Positions 21,491 to 34,129 are shown, counted from the first letter of the stretch. The stretch is 64,000 nt of DNA from Ricinus communis (GCF_019578655.1 NC_063257.1:32957159-33021158), one strand, 5' to 3'. Notes: generated by a model not told the origin, from the letters alone. Program-made: numbers and translations.

Positions 21491-23090
21491 TTTAACATTT
21501 GCTCTTTATCATTTTATCTCATTTTGCTTTCTCTCTCATGCATGTCTCCCATCATTTGATCACATATATGTATATTCTTTTTTCCTTATGAATGAAATCT
21601 CCCTTATATGTTCGCTATCTTCTTGCAAATTTACATCTCTTTTTTCCTTTTTAATTTTGCCAAAGGAGAGATATCTAGAATCAAGGGAGAGAAATCTAGA
21701 AAAATTAAGGGATAAAAATCTCATGACCAAAGGAATTAATGGAGAGAAATCTATACTCAAAATTGATTAATGATTAAAAGGGAGGATTTGTTGCAAAACA
21801 AATTCAAAAGGGGCACTAATGCACCATCGAGAGGGAGTAACATTTACCAAATACTCTTAAGTAAATTGTTCCTTTAGCTTTTAAATATTAGTTGTTGGCT
21901 ATTCAATTGCATATATACTTGATCAATTTTGAATTTCTAATCAATTTGTTTATTAAAATAAAAGGAGGAGATTATTGACCTAAGGTGCAATTGGTCTTTA
22001 CTTCTTATTCTAACACCATCACCGAGTGTTTATGTGATAGAGCATCAAAGGAACCAAGCCTATCCCAAACATTCTTTAGCCTCAAGCAAATCTTGTAAAT
22101 TTACCTCAAAAGTGCGAGGGCTATACGCGGGCGCAGGGCTTTATAAGGTCAAAAGTTTACAAGACGCTGAAAAGTCCACTTGACAAAATCCCAATCATCT
22201 CATGAAACTTAGTAGTCAAAGTGTCAAAGCTCCAAAAAGCACTAGGGCACCCCATGTTAGGTATTAAGACAATTTCTAAGAGATGATAAAGCGAATAGAA
22301 GCCACGCGGCCACGAGAAAGTTTCGGGGCATCATTGCGGGCAATTTTACAATTAATGCGATGTTAATAACCACAGACAACAACCAATTCCTATTAGTGCA
22401 TATAGCCAGAGCCATTGGAGTTCCAACATCTCTTATTGTAGCTTGAGGGTATCATTGTGGCATGGGGCGCTTTCCACGACTTTAGGCAATTTTGCCAAGT
22501 CATCAAAATTGCATTCTAGGATTTTTAGCCCCATTATAACGCCCTCTAAGTGGATTGATATGAGTATAAATACCCCTCTTAAAGACATAACAATTAAGTG
22601 TTTGTGTTAGATATAACCAAACTCTTGCAAATTCATTTCTCAACTTCTTACACTCATTTTCTTTTTGAAATGTATTAAGTTGAAATCTTTGTTCAACTAA
22701 AACTTAGAAAGGATTATTGTGTGAGCCTAGGTATTAAAAACATGAGGGAATTGATTGTTGAGTAACCATTAATACCAAGGGTAAAGGGACTTAAAGGAGA
22801 GTTTGATACACTAAGGGAAGAGATTTAGTGTGAGCATTGAAAACACCAAGTTATGGGTGAACTTGTAAAAGCCAAGATTGTAATCAAAGTGATTGTGGTG
22901 AAATATTCAAGTGTGATCTTAAGGAGTGGACGTAAGGAGGTTTGTTCCTGAACCACTATAAATCCCTTGTGTAGACTTCTCTAACCCTTAATCTCTTCAT
23001 CTTTTTCCTTAATCCTTTTTGTTTTTACTTAAAACCTCTTACTTCCGTAATTTGAGGGTACTAATTCAACCCCCCCTTCTTTGTTCCAAA
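21491..23090 (+). repeat. LTR-like 3' part of unit C (left copy)
   Basis: A purine run (aaaaggaggagatta, about 21959-21973) of polypurine-tract type is followed by about 1.1 kb. This has a TATA-like tataaata at 22565-22572 and a 3' end with gagggtactaattcaaccc and a C-run near 23070, reminiscent of LTR ends of plant elements. I found no target duplication and no second LTR, so the call is tentative. The right copy (46015-47640) has G-rich runs such as gtgggggcgctttt that are altered here. Confidence 0.4.
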
Positions 23091-23426
23091 GGATAACAAC
23101 TCACAAGTGTAATGTAATATATCAACCGTTAAAAGTTTTTCTTACAAATGGTGTATAACTTGATGTATATAGGCAATGCTAGACCTAAAGAAAACTCTAG
23201 ATATGTCTAAACACCTCACATAACTCCCTACCAACACACAATTAAAAATATAGTTGTTGGGACTTAACTCCTACATCCAGAACTCCTAAATAGTTACTTT
23301 CACACTTAAACATAAGTTACAAAAGGGAAGATTTGGTCAAAGCTTAAGATAAATTACAAAATACCTAATTACACTTAATAAAATACAATTCACTATTATT
23401 GAAACTTGAGCAAAGCAATGCAATAA
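23091..23426. other. Spacer, nothing recognised (left copy)
   Basis: AT-rich with no open frame, no repeat boundary and no motif that I can name. Confidence 0.4.
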
Positions 23427-23725
23427 GTGACACGACTTTAAGCATGGCCATATTGCATCTCGTGGCTTCATTCTACTTGAAGAGCTATAGGTGACATGCT
23501 TTAAGTACGGCCATGTTACATCCCACGCTTCCTTCTGATTTGAATACTAGTAGGTGACACGACTTTAAGCACAACCATGTTGCATCCCACGCTTCTTTCT
23601 AATTTGAAGACCAGTAGATGACACGCTTTTAAGCACGGCCATGTTGTATCCCACTCGCTCCTTCTTTTGAAAGGGTAGTAGGTGACACGGCTTGAAGCAC
23701 GCCCATGCTTCCTTCTTAGTCATTG
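23427..23725 (+). repeat. 64-bp tandem repeat, about five units (left copy)
   Basis: Units start with gtgacacg...tttaagcac at 23427, 23491, 23554, 23618 and 23682, spacings 64, 63, 64, 64. Each carries cacggccatgttgcatccca and ends with a gcttccttct-type stretch. The last unit is shortened. The core resembles the CACGGCCGTGTT motif of the Athila LTRs. The same array is at 47986-48275. Confidence 0.85.
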
Positions 23726-24055
23726 GACCTAGAATATCAAAGGGATTATTGGTTGAACTAACCCTTTCACATCATTAGGATTCCTTGCCGAGTAGGATCC
23801 CATATACTAGATGGATTCACATTATCCCTCTTTCTTTAAAAAAGATTTGTCCTTGAATCTTGCCTAAATATTATGAAAGAAGCAAACATATAATCTCTAA
23901 AAATAATAAAACTTTTTATCATCCTACAATTCTTTCACAAAATTATTTAAAGGAACTTCAAAATAAAGAATTTTACAATTCCAATAAACTCACCATGTTC
24001 AATAGGCTCAATCGCATTATGCAAAACATCTTCGCTTTCTACCAACTCAAATGAT
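23726..24055. other. Spacer, nothing recognised (left copy)
   Basis: AT-rich sequence between the tandem repeat and the minus-strand Tat fragment. No gene supported. Confidence 0.4.
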
Positions 24056-24059
24056 TAAA

Positions 24060-26450
24060 GAGCTATAGGCAACAACTTCTTGTTGATATAGTAAATTGCA
24101 TGCTCGCTCCCGGCTTTAGTTGGTCGAGCCAACATAGCCCCAACTTCTTTTCTCACAACTCAATCGAGAATCAAGCCCCTCGCTATTGTAGAGGCCTTAA
24201 TATTGGTGGGCCCATCGGGATATTCCTTTATTATCTTAAAGGCCTCTTAACACTTCTCATCCCATTTTATTTTCCGGTCCCTTTCAACAAATTTTTATAG
24301 ATTGGCAAGAAAATAGTAGTGATCTTAGCAATAAAGCTACCGATATATCGAGTCTCGCATAAGAGCCCTCCGATTTCCTTTTCTATCTTTGGTGGTGGCA
24401 TTTCTAATGGCCTTCACCTTGTCGTGGTCTACTTCTGCTTCCTTCTCATATACTTTAAACCCAAGTAGTTTTCCTTCTACCACACCAAACACACACTTCT
24501 TTGGATTTAATCGGAGATTATACTTTCCTACTCTTCCAAATATCTGTCTAATGTTTCAAAATGCTCCTCCTAAGACTTTGTCTTAACCGACGCATCTTCC
24601 ATATAGACCTTAACATATCTGTGAATCATATCATGGAAAATTTGAACTGCCATTCTTTGATATGTTGCTCCTGTATTCTTTAATCCGAAAGGCATTACTC
24701 GATAATAGAATAAAACCCATTCCGGTGATGAATATTGTTTTAAGCTTGTCACCGTGGACATCATAATTTAATTATAACCCAAGAATCCATCTATAAAAGT
24801 GTACATGGCACGAGAAACCACCGAATCTATCTAACATCAATATAGGGTAATGGAAAATCATCCTTCGATGATGATTTATTCAGGCTTTAATGATTCACAC
24901 ACATTTGGATCTTTCCATCTTTGTTTCACATTGGCACAATACTAGAAATCCAAGTTGGATACTTGACATCTTCAATGAATCGAGCCTTAATCTACTTCTT
25001 CATCTCTTTCTTTATTAACTGAGCCCATTCTGGTCTTAACCTTCTCAATTTTTATTTTATCGGCCTTATGTTTGGATAAATGGGTATCTTGTGTTCCGCG
25101 ATCTCTTGATCAATCCCGCATGTCCTTATAAGACCAGTAAAGAATTTTTTTTATGTTGTATTAATATTTTGTTAATCTCTCTTTTTCTTCGAGAGTTAAA
25201 CCGGCTCCAATCATAACCTCTTTCGAGGAGTTAGATGTAATAGGTTAAATGCATGACATGGCATGGCATCAATATTGAATATGCTAGTGGGATGATTATT
25301 AGAATGTGTGCAATCATCAATCAAAACACCACAAAAATAAGCAAATTGGATATTCATCAGATCAATATCTATGATGAACTCACCGACCTTATCAAATAAG
25401 CTTGGAATATAAATATCATCATAGAATTTTCCATAATGGACTGCTCAATAAAAGCATCAATATTAAAACAACAACACAAACATCGGCCAATCGGGGGAGC
25501 AACGCCATCGAGCTTGGATGAACTCTTCATCTTTCGCTTTGCCTTTCTCATGACCCTTCTTCTAGGCCTAATCGCCAGCCTCTTGTCAACCTCAACTTGA
25601 GGACTTTTTCAATCTTTATAATCTCGAACTACTCATCAAATATCTTGAATCCCTTCGATTATTGCCTTTATCATTTATCCATGGCTCTAATGTTTCCCCA
25701 CCGTATGCAGGGCCAGTAGCCTCTCTGTGAACTTAATCATTATTTTCTCTAGCTTTCTAATCTTTTCGAGGGTATCATCAACCCCATCAAGGCAAGTAGT
25801 ACTTACATTGGGAAATCCGAGCTCTTCCCAAGAGAGCACTTCTACCACCTAACCCCCGCCTAGTCCGACTCTTGAAAAGTATCCCATTTTCCTCATTATT
25901 CACACATCTAGGGCTCTCATTATCCTAAATCATGGTCACTTGAACTGATCATTATCTCTTCCTTTAGGGCCTCAACTACCCCGACAAGAATCTCTTTAGA
26001 TACTCGAATGGTTACAACCTCACCCTTATAGAGAAACTTCACCATTTGATGAAAGGATGAGGATACTCCACCCAACTCATGGTACCTGGACGACCCAAGA
26101 AATTAAATAAGCCATCAAGATGTCAATCACTATGAACTCAGCCATGGACTCAATCAAATTCAACTTTAACACATGCCTTAAAGGTACCCGCTTGCCCTTT
26201 TAAAGGTCATCAGAGGCTCCTGATAACGGTGGAACTAGCTCTAGATATTTTTGCTCAAGGCCATACTTGCCTAGAAATTCAATGGACAAATGTTGATGCC
26301 GGACCCATCATTAACCATCACACATCCGCTTTTCACTCCTTTCATAATAGCCTCCATGTATAGTAGGCAATTGTGGCTCCTCCCTTTCATGTATTACAAT
26401 ATGCCTTGAAAACAAGGAGTTTTTAAATGATCTATGTTAATTTATTCATC
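24060..26450 (-). pseudogene. Element E: second Tat-type protease-RT-RNase H fragment (left copy)
   Basis: On the minus strand: protease-like VMVNDGSGINIC and FLGKYGLEQKYLE near 26320-26250 with the D-G-S-G active loop, then a stop-rich linker. RT follows with YYRVMPFGLKNTGATYQRMA and VKVYMEDASVKTKS (about 24715-24575), then the RT thumb and a start of RNase H (AIYYINKKLL, near 24100). The RT motif is YMED instead of YVDD. It has its own RT, so it is a different insertion from element A. The RNase H is cut off at about 24060. Right copy 48600-50940 is cleaner. Confidence 0.7.
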
Positions 26451-26459
26451 ATATTGATG

Positions 26460-28204
26460 GCATACAATTATACCAAAGGCATTGTTCAACTCTTAAGGAT
26501 ATGTGTAGTCGAGGTATTATCAAGGAATAATCTAGACCATTAGGGATGAACACCATGAAATGTAAATACAAATGTAAGAGAAATTATAAAGCTTAACTTA
26601 TAGTGATAAGGTTCTCATTGCATACGCTCTTAAAATTGTTCATAGTCAATATTTGATCAAGAATTAGATATTAATCATTGGATATTGATCAAACGCTCGA
26701 GACTACTATAATGTTTTTATCATTTACTTATGAAATAAGCAACTGTCTCACAAGGTCGAGGGAATAGGGATTCCGAGATAAGAATATAGGTGCTTTTAGA
26801 AGAACAAGTTCATTGAACATGACCCTACTAAGTAATCCATATGAATTTTACCCCAAATGTCTATAGACAATACTCTTGTGAAAATCATGTAAGATGTGAT
26901 CCTTAGACTCAGATAATAAAGTGTATTATCTTATGTGAGGATTACTAAACTTGATACTATCTTATGTCCTCTTATCCGTGGAGTGCTCAAAGGATAGTCA
27001 TTAGGTATAGTAAAAGTCATATAAAGAAAATAAGTTATCAATAAAGAATTCATTATCCAAGGTAATATTTCATGCGACCTTACCTTGATGATTTTTATAT
27101 GCTTTAACATGGAAATCCTTAGACAAGGTTGTTTGAATGAAGATTATGAAAATGTTTCGTAGATCTTATTTAAGATATTATATGCAATTCTTAAGAATAA
27201 ATACTAGTTGATTCAATTATAGAGTTAACATTTGCATCCATACTCTATGACTTAATTGGGATACAAGTACAATGAAATGATTGAATTACATTGTAAGATT
27301 GTTTACTACAAAGGTTTATTAAAGCACTTTAATCATTCTTACACATTTAGGTCGTGAATGATGCATTTCTAAGGCCAATCTTGATCTATAAATATGGACT
27401 AAGTTACATTAGAGAATTAACATTAAATTAATGGAGTTTAATTCATAATCTATATTCGCTGCCAATGTGTTAAGAATCTTTTGAGTCACACATAAATAGG
27501 CTTTAAGTGAGGATTAAAATGTGGCTTTCATCATCGGGCTTCCGCCCCATATATATCGGGCCTAATTAAAGCTTAATTAATCAAGAGCTAATAGGCCTTG
27601 TATAATGCGCCTATGATGGGTTTATTATCCATGGATAGTTCTTATATTAATTAAAGTCCATTTAGTATAACAAATCCCAACTTAAAGTAAGTTAGGATTT
27701 TGTACAAATCCTTAACCCCAAGGACTTTGATGAAAAAGCCATATAAATAAAAGAGATGTGTATGGAGCAAAGAAGGCATCGGTGGATTGATGACTTTGAT
27801 GAGAAAACTATTTTCTCGAGAAGAGTAACCTAGGTGAATCAATCAAAAGATTAATTGATTCATCTTCCTTGCTTGGAACTAGCAACAATCTCCAACATCT
27901 CTTCTCAATCTCCTAAAAGTGGTTAGTGAAGTCTTTGTTTAAAAGCTTGTGTGGATCACCGGAAAAGGCTAGCCACTCGAGTAGCTTTGAACTACATTAA
28001 TCATCCTTGAAGAATCAAGAATCAACAAAGCTAGAAGCACTCTTTGGAATTGGCCGAGACACTCCATTTGTCACCTTCATCCATCTTTTGGCTTGTTTTA
28101 TTTATTATAACTACTTTACATTAAAGAGATCCTTTACGGGAACCGAAAAGGAATTTAAATTGCTTTCGTTATTTTCTTTTATGTTTTAAAATGAGTTTCC
28201 GACA
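26460..28204 (+). repeat. Copia-type LTR-like sequence (left copy)
   Basis: The 3' end (gagtttccgaca, 28193-28204) is followed by a degenerate initiator-tRNA primer site, the hallmark of copia-type elements. A TATA-like tataaataaa lies near 27743. The 5' border is not visible; it begins somewhere after the Tat fragment at about 26460. No partner LTR was found in the window. Right copy: about 51030-52774. Confidence 0.5.
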
Positions 28205-28205
28205 A

Positions 28206-28218
28206 TATTATCGTAGTC
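28206..28218 (+). promoter_or_regulatory. Degenerate initiator-Met tRNA primer-binding site (left copy)
   Basis: The right copy reads attatcagagtc where the plant copia consensus is tggtatcagagc. This copy has tatcgtagtc, with the CAG changed as elsewhere near the contig end. Confidence 0.55.
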
Positions 28219-30583
28219 TCCTTTGATTAATTTAGTCATAATGGTTGCAAAATTGTTAATTGATCATAAGCATACAAATTTGAAATTTCCGGGATGTTTT
28301 AGAAACTTTGCTAGTTGCCATAGCTATACTTCAAATTGTTAGGTGATTCTTGTCGCATATGAACCCTAAGGAATATAATTTATGATCTAGAAGGATTTAG
28401 AGTTTTGGATCTCATTTGATTATGGCTCGGGTGTGAGTCCATGCCACGCGTAGATGCTTTGACGCAACAACAACACCCGTACTAATCAAATTTAGATGGA
28501 AAATTAATTGAAATAAGTGCATGGGTAAATCTTACAGCAAGTTTTCTTAAATATTTTATGTTAAAATTCGTTCAAAACAATTTGGAAATAGAATCTCGAT
28601 GATCAGTTAAACAACGACATACTACACATCCTATGGTTTAGAATGTGCATACGTAGTATGGGTTTTGATTTGATTTGATTTTGGATAATGATGAATATGA
28701 TTTGAAAGATGAATAATGGATGTTTATATTTTCAGAAATTTAAGGTTTGATCTTCATGAACACCATATATGCACATTATACAAATCAAGTGTTGATTTGA
28801 TGTTATGCACATAGTATGGATTTACTTAATGAATTCGGTATATGTATGTGTTTTTAGTCTAATGACAAGCCTTTTGACGGAAAACACCAGATCTAGATCA
28901 TGTATAAGATGAGTTCTGAAGCAATCTTGAAAGTTGATTTAAATCTTGATTATGTTCCTTGTATAGTTGCGTTTTTTTTTTATTGATCGCCATGTGAACC
29001 TTGATTATCTTGAATTGTTTGATAAAAAATTTATTTCTTTTAATGATAGCTTTTGATAAATCTTGATGAACTCAATTAATTATGAAACTAATGTGATTAA
29101 TTAGCCTCATAGATCTTTAAATCTTATTAAATAATAAGTTTTCTTATTATAAGGATTTGTAGATAAAGTATCCTAGCTGGCATATGACTCTCTTGTCTCG
29201 AGACATATCCTAGTTGTCTTAGGATTATAATTACTTGTCCTAATAAGATTAGGAGATTAATTAAAAGGTTATTTTATTTATACAAGTACTATTAATTCTT
29301 TAGGACAAGGACTTTAAATAATAGAATCCTAGTCAAGGTAGTTATCTAGATTAAGACAAGAGTTTGACTCTCGTCCTAAAATTTAAACAAGGCCTAAATT
29401 ACAAAAGATTAAATAGGGATTTTTATTTTATAAATGTGACTTAATTAATTAAAAATCTCATTCGTCCTAATTATCTTGAGACTTTGTCTTAATTTCCTAG
29501 TACGACTAGGTTGTTTGTCTTAATTAAGACATAAGTTTGACTTTATGTCTTAATGTTTGACATTATATCCTAAAAGACATAAAATTAAAATTAATTATAT
29601 TTTAAAGGAACTAAATCTAATTTAATTAATTTTAATTCTCTATAACTTTCTTCAACTAAGAGTAAATCTTGATTTTTAGTATGACTAGAAATAGCAAAGT
29701 TTATTTGGTCAAAGATTGACTTTATATCCTAATTTTTGTTTTGGCCGAGATTTACACTCTAAAATAAGAAGAATTTTTATTTTTGAATATAATTTAATTA
29801 TCTTAATTCTCCATATGCCATTTAGTCCTAATTGCATAGAATGATCAAATAACTTGAATTATGCTATCTTGATTCTTTTATATTCTTTATATAACTTGAT
29901 TATATTTGGCATGATGGATGGTTATGGACTATAAAGACCAATGTAGTCGTGTTCAATTGTTGAATGTTTTGATTTGGTATTTTTTTAAATAAGAATTGTG
30001 TTCCTTGCCTTCTAATTTTCTCAGGTTGTAAAAAACTTTTCTCATTTAACTCTCCTTGAATGTAACTCAAGATTTCTCTAAATCTTATGTAAATATTATA
30101 TAGTTTTAGATTAGTTAGATAGAAATTTATTTTATAATCTAGATGGAGATATGGCACCAAATGGAGATGCAGTGGAATATTGCTTCAAGACTTGGAGATC
30201 ATAAAAGGCAATACCTAGATTTTGAGCATAGTTATCCTCAATGACTCAAGATAACTAGTTTAGAAAGTCCATAATCATCCATAGTAGTTCGGAAAGCTTA
30301 GCTTATATTATGTATGTGATGTATGATATATGCATGATCATAACAAAGCATGAAGCCCTTACATTCGAGTATTTTTATATTCATGCCAAAGTGAGACCTC
30401 AATCACCGCCTTAATAACAAATATCTCGTTGAATACTAAGTCATATGACATGATTAAGTTGCCTTCCATAATTAAAATAGGAACGAGAGCCTTGTTCATA
30501 TATGTTAGGGCAAACTTATACACTAATAATTCTGGTATGTTCTATATTTTAATTGATGGGTTTTACTTTATTTATATAAGATG
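28219..30583 (+). other. Non-coding leader after copia-type primer site (left copy)
   Basis: About 2.4 kb with no gag or pol frame, very AT-rich. It contains a series of gac-x-taagtttgac-type inverted repeats at 29350-29580, including a perfect hairpin at 29524-29553. The lack of coding sequence suggests a non-autonomous element or a decayed one. It is cut by the gap; the right copy carries on to 55318. Confidence 0.5.
29524..29553. repeat. Perfect 11-bp inverted repeat (hairpin), left copy
   Basis: ttaagacataa, a short loop containing gtttgac, then ttatgtcttaa. A related one at 29351-29379 has a stem ttaagacaagag with ctctcgtcctaa here and ctcttgtcctaa in the right copy. Confidence 0.8.
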
Positions 30584-31083
30584 NNNNNNNNNNNNNNNNN
30601 NNNNNNNNNNNNNNNNNNNNNNNNNNNNNNNNNNNNNNNNNNNNNNNNNNNNNNNNNNNNNNNNNNNNNNNNNNNNNNNNNNNNNNNNNNNNNNNNNNNN
30701 NNNNNNNNNNNNNNNNNNNNNNNNNNNNNNNNNNNNNNNNNNNNNNNNNNNNNNNNNNNNNNNNNNNNNNNNNNNNNNNNNNNNNNNNNNNNNNNNNNNN
30801 NNNNNNNNNNNNNNNNNNNNNNNNNNNNNNNNNNNNNNNNNNNNNNNNNNNNNNNNNNNNNNNNNNNNNNNNNNNNNNNNNNNNNNNNNNNNNNNNNNNN
30901 NNNNNNNNNNNNNNNNNNNNNNNNNNNNNNNNNNNNNNNNNNNNNNNNNNNNNNNNNNNNNNNNNNNNNNNNNNNNNNNNNNNNNNNNNNNNNNNNNNNN
31001 NNNNNNNNNNNNNNNNNNNNNNNNNNNNNNNNNNNNNNNNNNNNNNNNNNNNNNNNNNNNNNNNNNNNNNNNNNNNNNNNNNN
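30584..31083. other. Assembly gap, 500 N
   Basis: Exactly 500 unknown bases, a conventional placeholder size. The sequence on its left and on its right belong to the two ends of the same repeated 24-kb block, so no true sequence may be missing here. Confidence 0.98.
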
Positions 31084-31540
31084 GAAGGAATGTGAGAGTA
31101 GTCGACCATGACTATCGACATACGGTATAGCTCACGAAATTTGAGTGTGAAGTCCACGGGGCCAAAAATAGCTAGGCGGACAACAACTTTGATAAGGAAG
31201 CCAGGGCAGTGGGTAAGGGTAAGGAAGCTAGAGTACAAGAATTGAAACAAGATAAGCAAGCACCTAAAGATGGGGATGTCGGGTTATTAGGCGATGGAAG
31301 AAAAGAAAAAGATAGCCGACATAGGACTCTTGATGCACTCGTCGGATCATAGAAAGGCTCTAATCTAGGCCTTATGCGGTATAAGCATTAGCACAACTGA
31401 CTACCCCAGGGAAATTATCAAAGCGAGTAACTATGAGACCCTTTAGAATGATCATTTCTGGGATGAAGACCTACCAAATGAGGGAAGAGACCACAGCAAG
31501 GCTCTCTACACATGGCGATGGGGTCGAAAGGAAGAGAACT
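31084..31540 (+). other. gag-protease spacer of element B (right copy)
   Basis: Counterpart of 6579-7045. No frame survives, and the many small indels against the left copy fit poor consensus quality at a contig end. Confidence 0.5.
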
Positions 31541-31775
31541 CCATGTGTGATGGTGGATGATAGGTCAACCATCAGCGTGTGTCCTTCTCGCATACTCCAC
31601 TAAGCTAGGGATGACTCACGAAGACATGAATCTATCAAATATGGTTATAAGAGCCTATGATGAAATGAAGAGAGATGTAGAAGGAACACTTTCGACCTTT
31701 AGTGAAGATGGGTCCTATCAAATCTTGGGTGAATTTGTACTATTATTGGGAAGTCCATGGTTCCATGCCACATGA
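31541..31775 (+). pseudogene. Protease remnant, element B (right copy)
   Basis: Same block as 7050-7290 (NLSNMVIRAYDEMKRDVEGTL, GSPWFHA). The reading differs by small indels: the left has LPKLGMTTKDM where this has STKLGMTHEDM, and TLSALVKMGP against TLSTFSEDG. The two contigs thus disagree on the frame, and neither should be taken as exact. Confidence 0.65.
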
Positions 31776-32539
31776 GGAGTTCCTTCCACTATGCATCCTG
31801 AGGAAAGTTGCCTCGTAAAGGTGAGATTTTCACTATTAACAATGAAAGTAGTAAGGGTTTCTTGGCCATTCAAGAAGCTATCGAGGAGCTAGATGCTCGT
31901 GCTAGATTCCGGTTGTTGTTCTCTATGAGGACTATATGGAGCTGAACACATCACTATAGTTGGGGTGAGAATGCAGAGCATTTGAAATCTTTAAGAACCA
32001 GAGCATCGATGGGATGGTCAGGCTAAAGTATCAAGGAAGTCTTAGAGAAGGTCACCACCAGATAAAGGAGGCGAAGTGGAGAGTTAACTACCCTACCGGA
32101 AAAATGACTTAAGAACTTATAGAAGATAATATTGTTCATTTTTTTATGATGATGTAACAACGCTTGATATTTATGAGGATGATGTTTCTTTCATTTCTAA
32201 GGTCAATAATATGAATAGTTTTGCTTACTAGTGCGATGTTTTTCCACGATGGTAGTGTGCATTTTGATAATCATGACATGTGCATGTTTGACATCAATTC
32301 CATACAAATAGATTCATTTAATTTAGGCACATATGTAAATCCACAAAACATTGTGATAGCTCATGATATAACTCCTAAGGAGAAGAGAGTTCAAAGAATA
32401 ATGGAAAAAGAAAAATGGTATTTGCTTGGTCATATAATGACATGCCCGGTCTAGACAAGAAAATAGCGGAGCACCATATTTGACTAATCCACACATCAGA
32501 GCCACCCAAGATAAATGATGGGAAGATTAAAATTTGGAA
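31776..32539 (+). pseudogene. Protease-RT linker, element B (right copy)
   Basis: Counterpart of 7291-8040. The open piece with FHDGSVHFDNHDMCMFDINS (from 32221) is here joined through to FLGHIM-like sequence over 77 codons, where the left copy is cut. No function known. Confidence 0.45.
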
Positions 32540-33340
32540 TAAGCGGAGAAATCTGAGAAGAGGTTGCTAAGCAAGTTAAGGCCAATTTCCTTGGCGTGGT
32601 TGACTACCTTGAATGGTTGGCAAACATCATCCCAATCACGAAGAAGGACGGTAAGGTTAGAATGTGCATGGATTACTAGGACTTGAATAAGGCATGCCTT
32701 AAGGTCGACTTTCCTCTTCCTCGTAAAGGCGTAATAATCAGCGATTAGCTAAACGAATGTGATGTACTACTTTCTGAATGGGTTCTTCGTATACAATCGG
32801 ATCATGGTGGTAGTAGTGAACAAGTTGAAGATGTCATTTATCACCTAATGGGAACATCTGCTACAAGGTTATGCCTTTTAGACTAAAGAATGCAGGAAGA
32901 AACTTATCGGAGGGCATCTACTATTTTTTCATGACACGATGCCTGAGGAGGTGAAGGTGTATGTAGATGGCATGATGGTAAAATCCAAAACAAGCGAAGA
33001 GCACTTCCGGGCTCTTGATAATTTTTTAGGGCCGAGGTGGAAAGGTATAATCTGAGACTCTGACCTATAGAAGAGTGTGATACGAGTTACATCGGGAAGC
33101 TATTAGGGTACATAATAAGTCGGTGAGGCATAGAGATGGATTAGGATAAGGTTAAGGCTATTCAAGAGATGCCATCGCCAAAGACAGAAAAACAAGTCAG
33201 AGCTTTTCTAGGACGCTTACAATACATCAATAGATTCATTTCCAAGCTCATAATGGTTTGTGATCCTATTTTCAAGCTTTTAAGGAAACATCAACCCATT
33301 GTGTAGGATGAACATTGTCATAAGTCCTTCAACAGAATCA
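32540..33340 (+). pseudogene. Reverse transcriptase remnant, element B (right copy)
   Basis: Counterpart of 8040-8850 with the same loss of the YVDD aspartate (tatgtagatggc, about 32958). The left atcctgaagaagg reads atcacgaagaagg here, destroying the LKKDGK motif, and gcagaagaaac reads gcaggaagaaac. These are the CTG-to-ACG and CAG-type changes typical of this contig end. Confidence 0.65.
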
Positions 33341-33351
33341 AAGAGTATCTG

Positions 33352-34011
33352 ATGAATCCGCCGATACTAAAACCACCAAAGGATGGCAAGCCACTAATTC
33401 TATACTTAACCTTGAAAGAGGAAGCGATGGGGGCAATGGTAGCACAGTGCGGACCCAATGACAAAACTATCACCGTTGACTTAGCGACCTCTATGAGACA
33501 TTCCTTAGACCATGATGATACTGTATTTTATGTGGATGTCTTGGATGATGTTGTTGAATCTCATATGCAGGAGATTTTGCTTGATGATCCTTTACAGGCT
33601 GCATTGCATGGAGATGAGAAGGAGTTGTCCAATGAGCAAGTGTTAGAACAACTCACTTGTTTGCTAGCTAGTGAGTCCAGCCATTCTACTGACCCATTTA
33701 TTGCTCTTGATAGGTTAGATGTGCAAAAGGTGAAACCTTCCATTAAGGACCCCCTAGTCCTAGAGTTGAAAGAATTACCCAAGCACTTGAGTTATGCCTA
33801 TTTAGATGAGGCAAAAAGGCTGCCAGTTATTGTTGCAACAGACTTGAATTTTGAGGAGAGGGAAATGACTTTATCCTCTCTCAGTAAGTACCCTACATAT
33901 AAAATTGCAGACATCCCTGGAATCAACCCTAGTTTTTGTTCATATAAAAGAATTCCTTATTCTATTGTCAGCTTATCTCATTTATCTCCTTTTAGCACTT
34001 TTTGTGCATAG
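33352..34011 (+). pseudogene. Chimeric Tat RNase H / Athila pol fragment (right copy), 219-codon ORF
   Basis: The longest open frame of element B. Residues 1-39 are the start of a Tat-type RNase H. About residues 43-200 are Athila-type pol linker, with DDPLQAALHGDEKELSNEQV, a leucine-rich ELKELPKHLSYAYLDEAKRL stretch and the RT-proximal KIADIPGINPSFC. The last ~20 residues match neither. The Athila element in this window has the same linker at 59050-59525 and then a full RT, so here the Athila part stops just short of the RT fingers. Apart from the frameshift difference near 33660, it is nearly identical in the two contigs and lacks the CAG-type differences found on both sides. Confidence 0.75.
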
Positions 34012-34129
34012 GTCGGATAGAATCAAATTAGCGAATTATGCGATTGAAAGCGGTTTGATCTGGAGTTCAAGTACTCCTGGAGGGGGTTGAACTATCGATC
34101 GCCACCCAAAAGGGAGGAAGAGATCAAAC

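Larger units (their letters stand above)
6579..30583 (+). repeat. Left copy of the 24-kb duplicated block (end of contig 1)
   Basis: This stretch matches 31084-55198 in order and orientation. It ends at the first N of the gap, at the same place in the sequence as 55198. Long stretches are nearly identical, for example around 8820-9150, 10440-10830 and 12850-13200. Elsewhere there are dense small differences at CAG/CTG-type sites. The best reading is the 3' end of one contig that truly overlaps the 5' end of the next. Confidence 0.9.

Noticed and set aside
23427..23725. CRISPR-like array
   Set aside because: The units are contiguous 64-bp tandem repeats with no unique spacers, in plant DNA.
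30429..31259. Long open frames of 176-236 codons over the gap
   Set aside because: They consist almost wholly of unknown residues from the 500 N and have no support.
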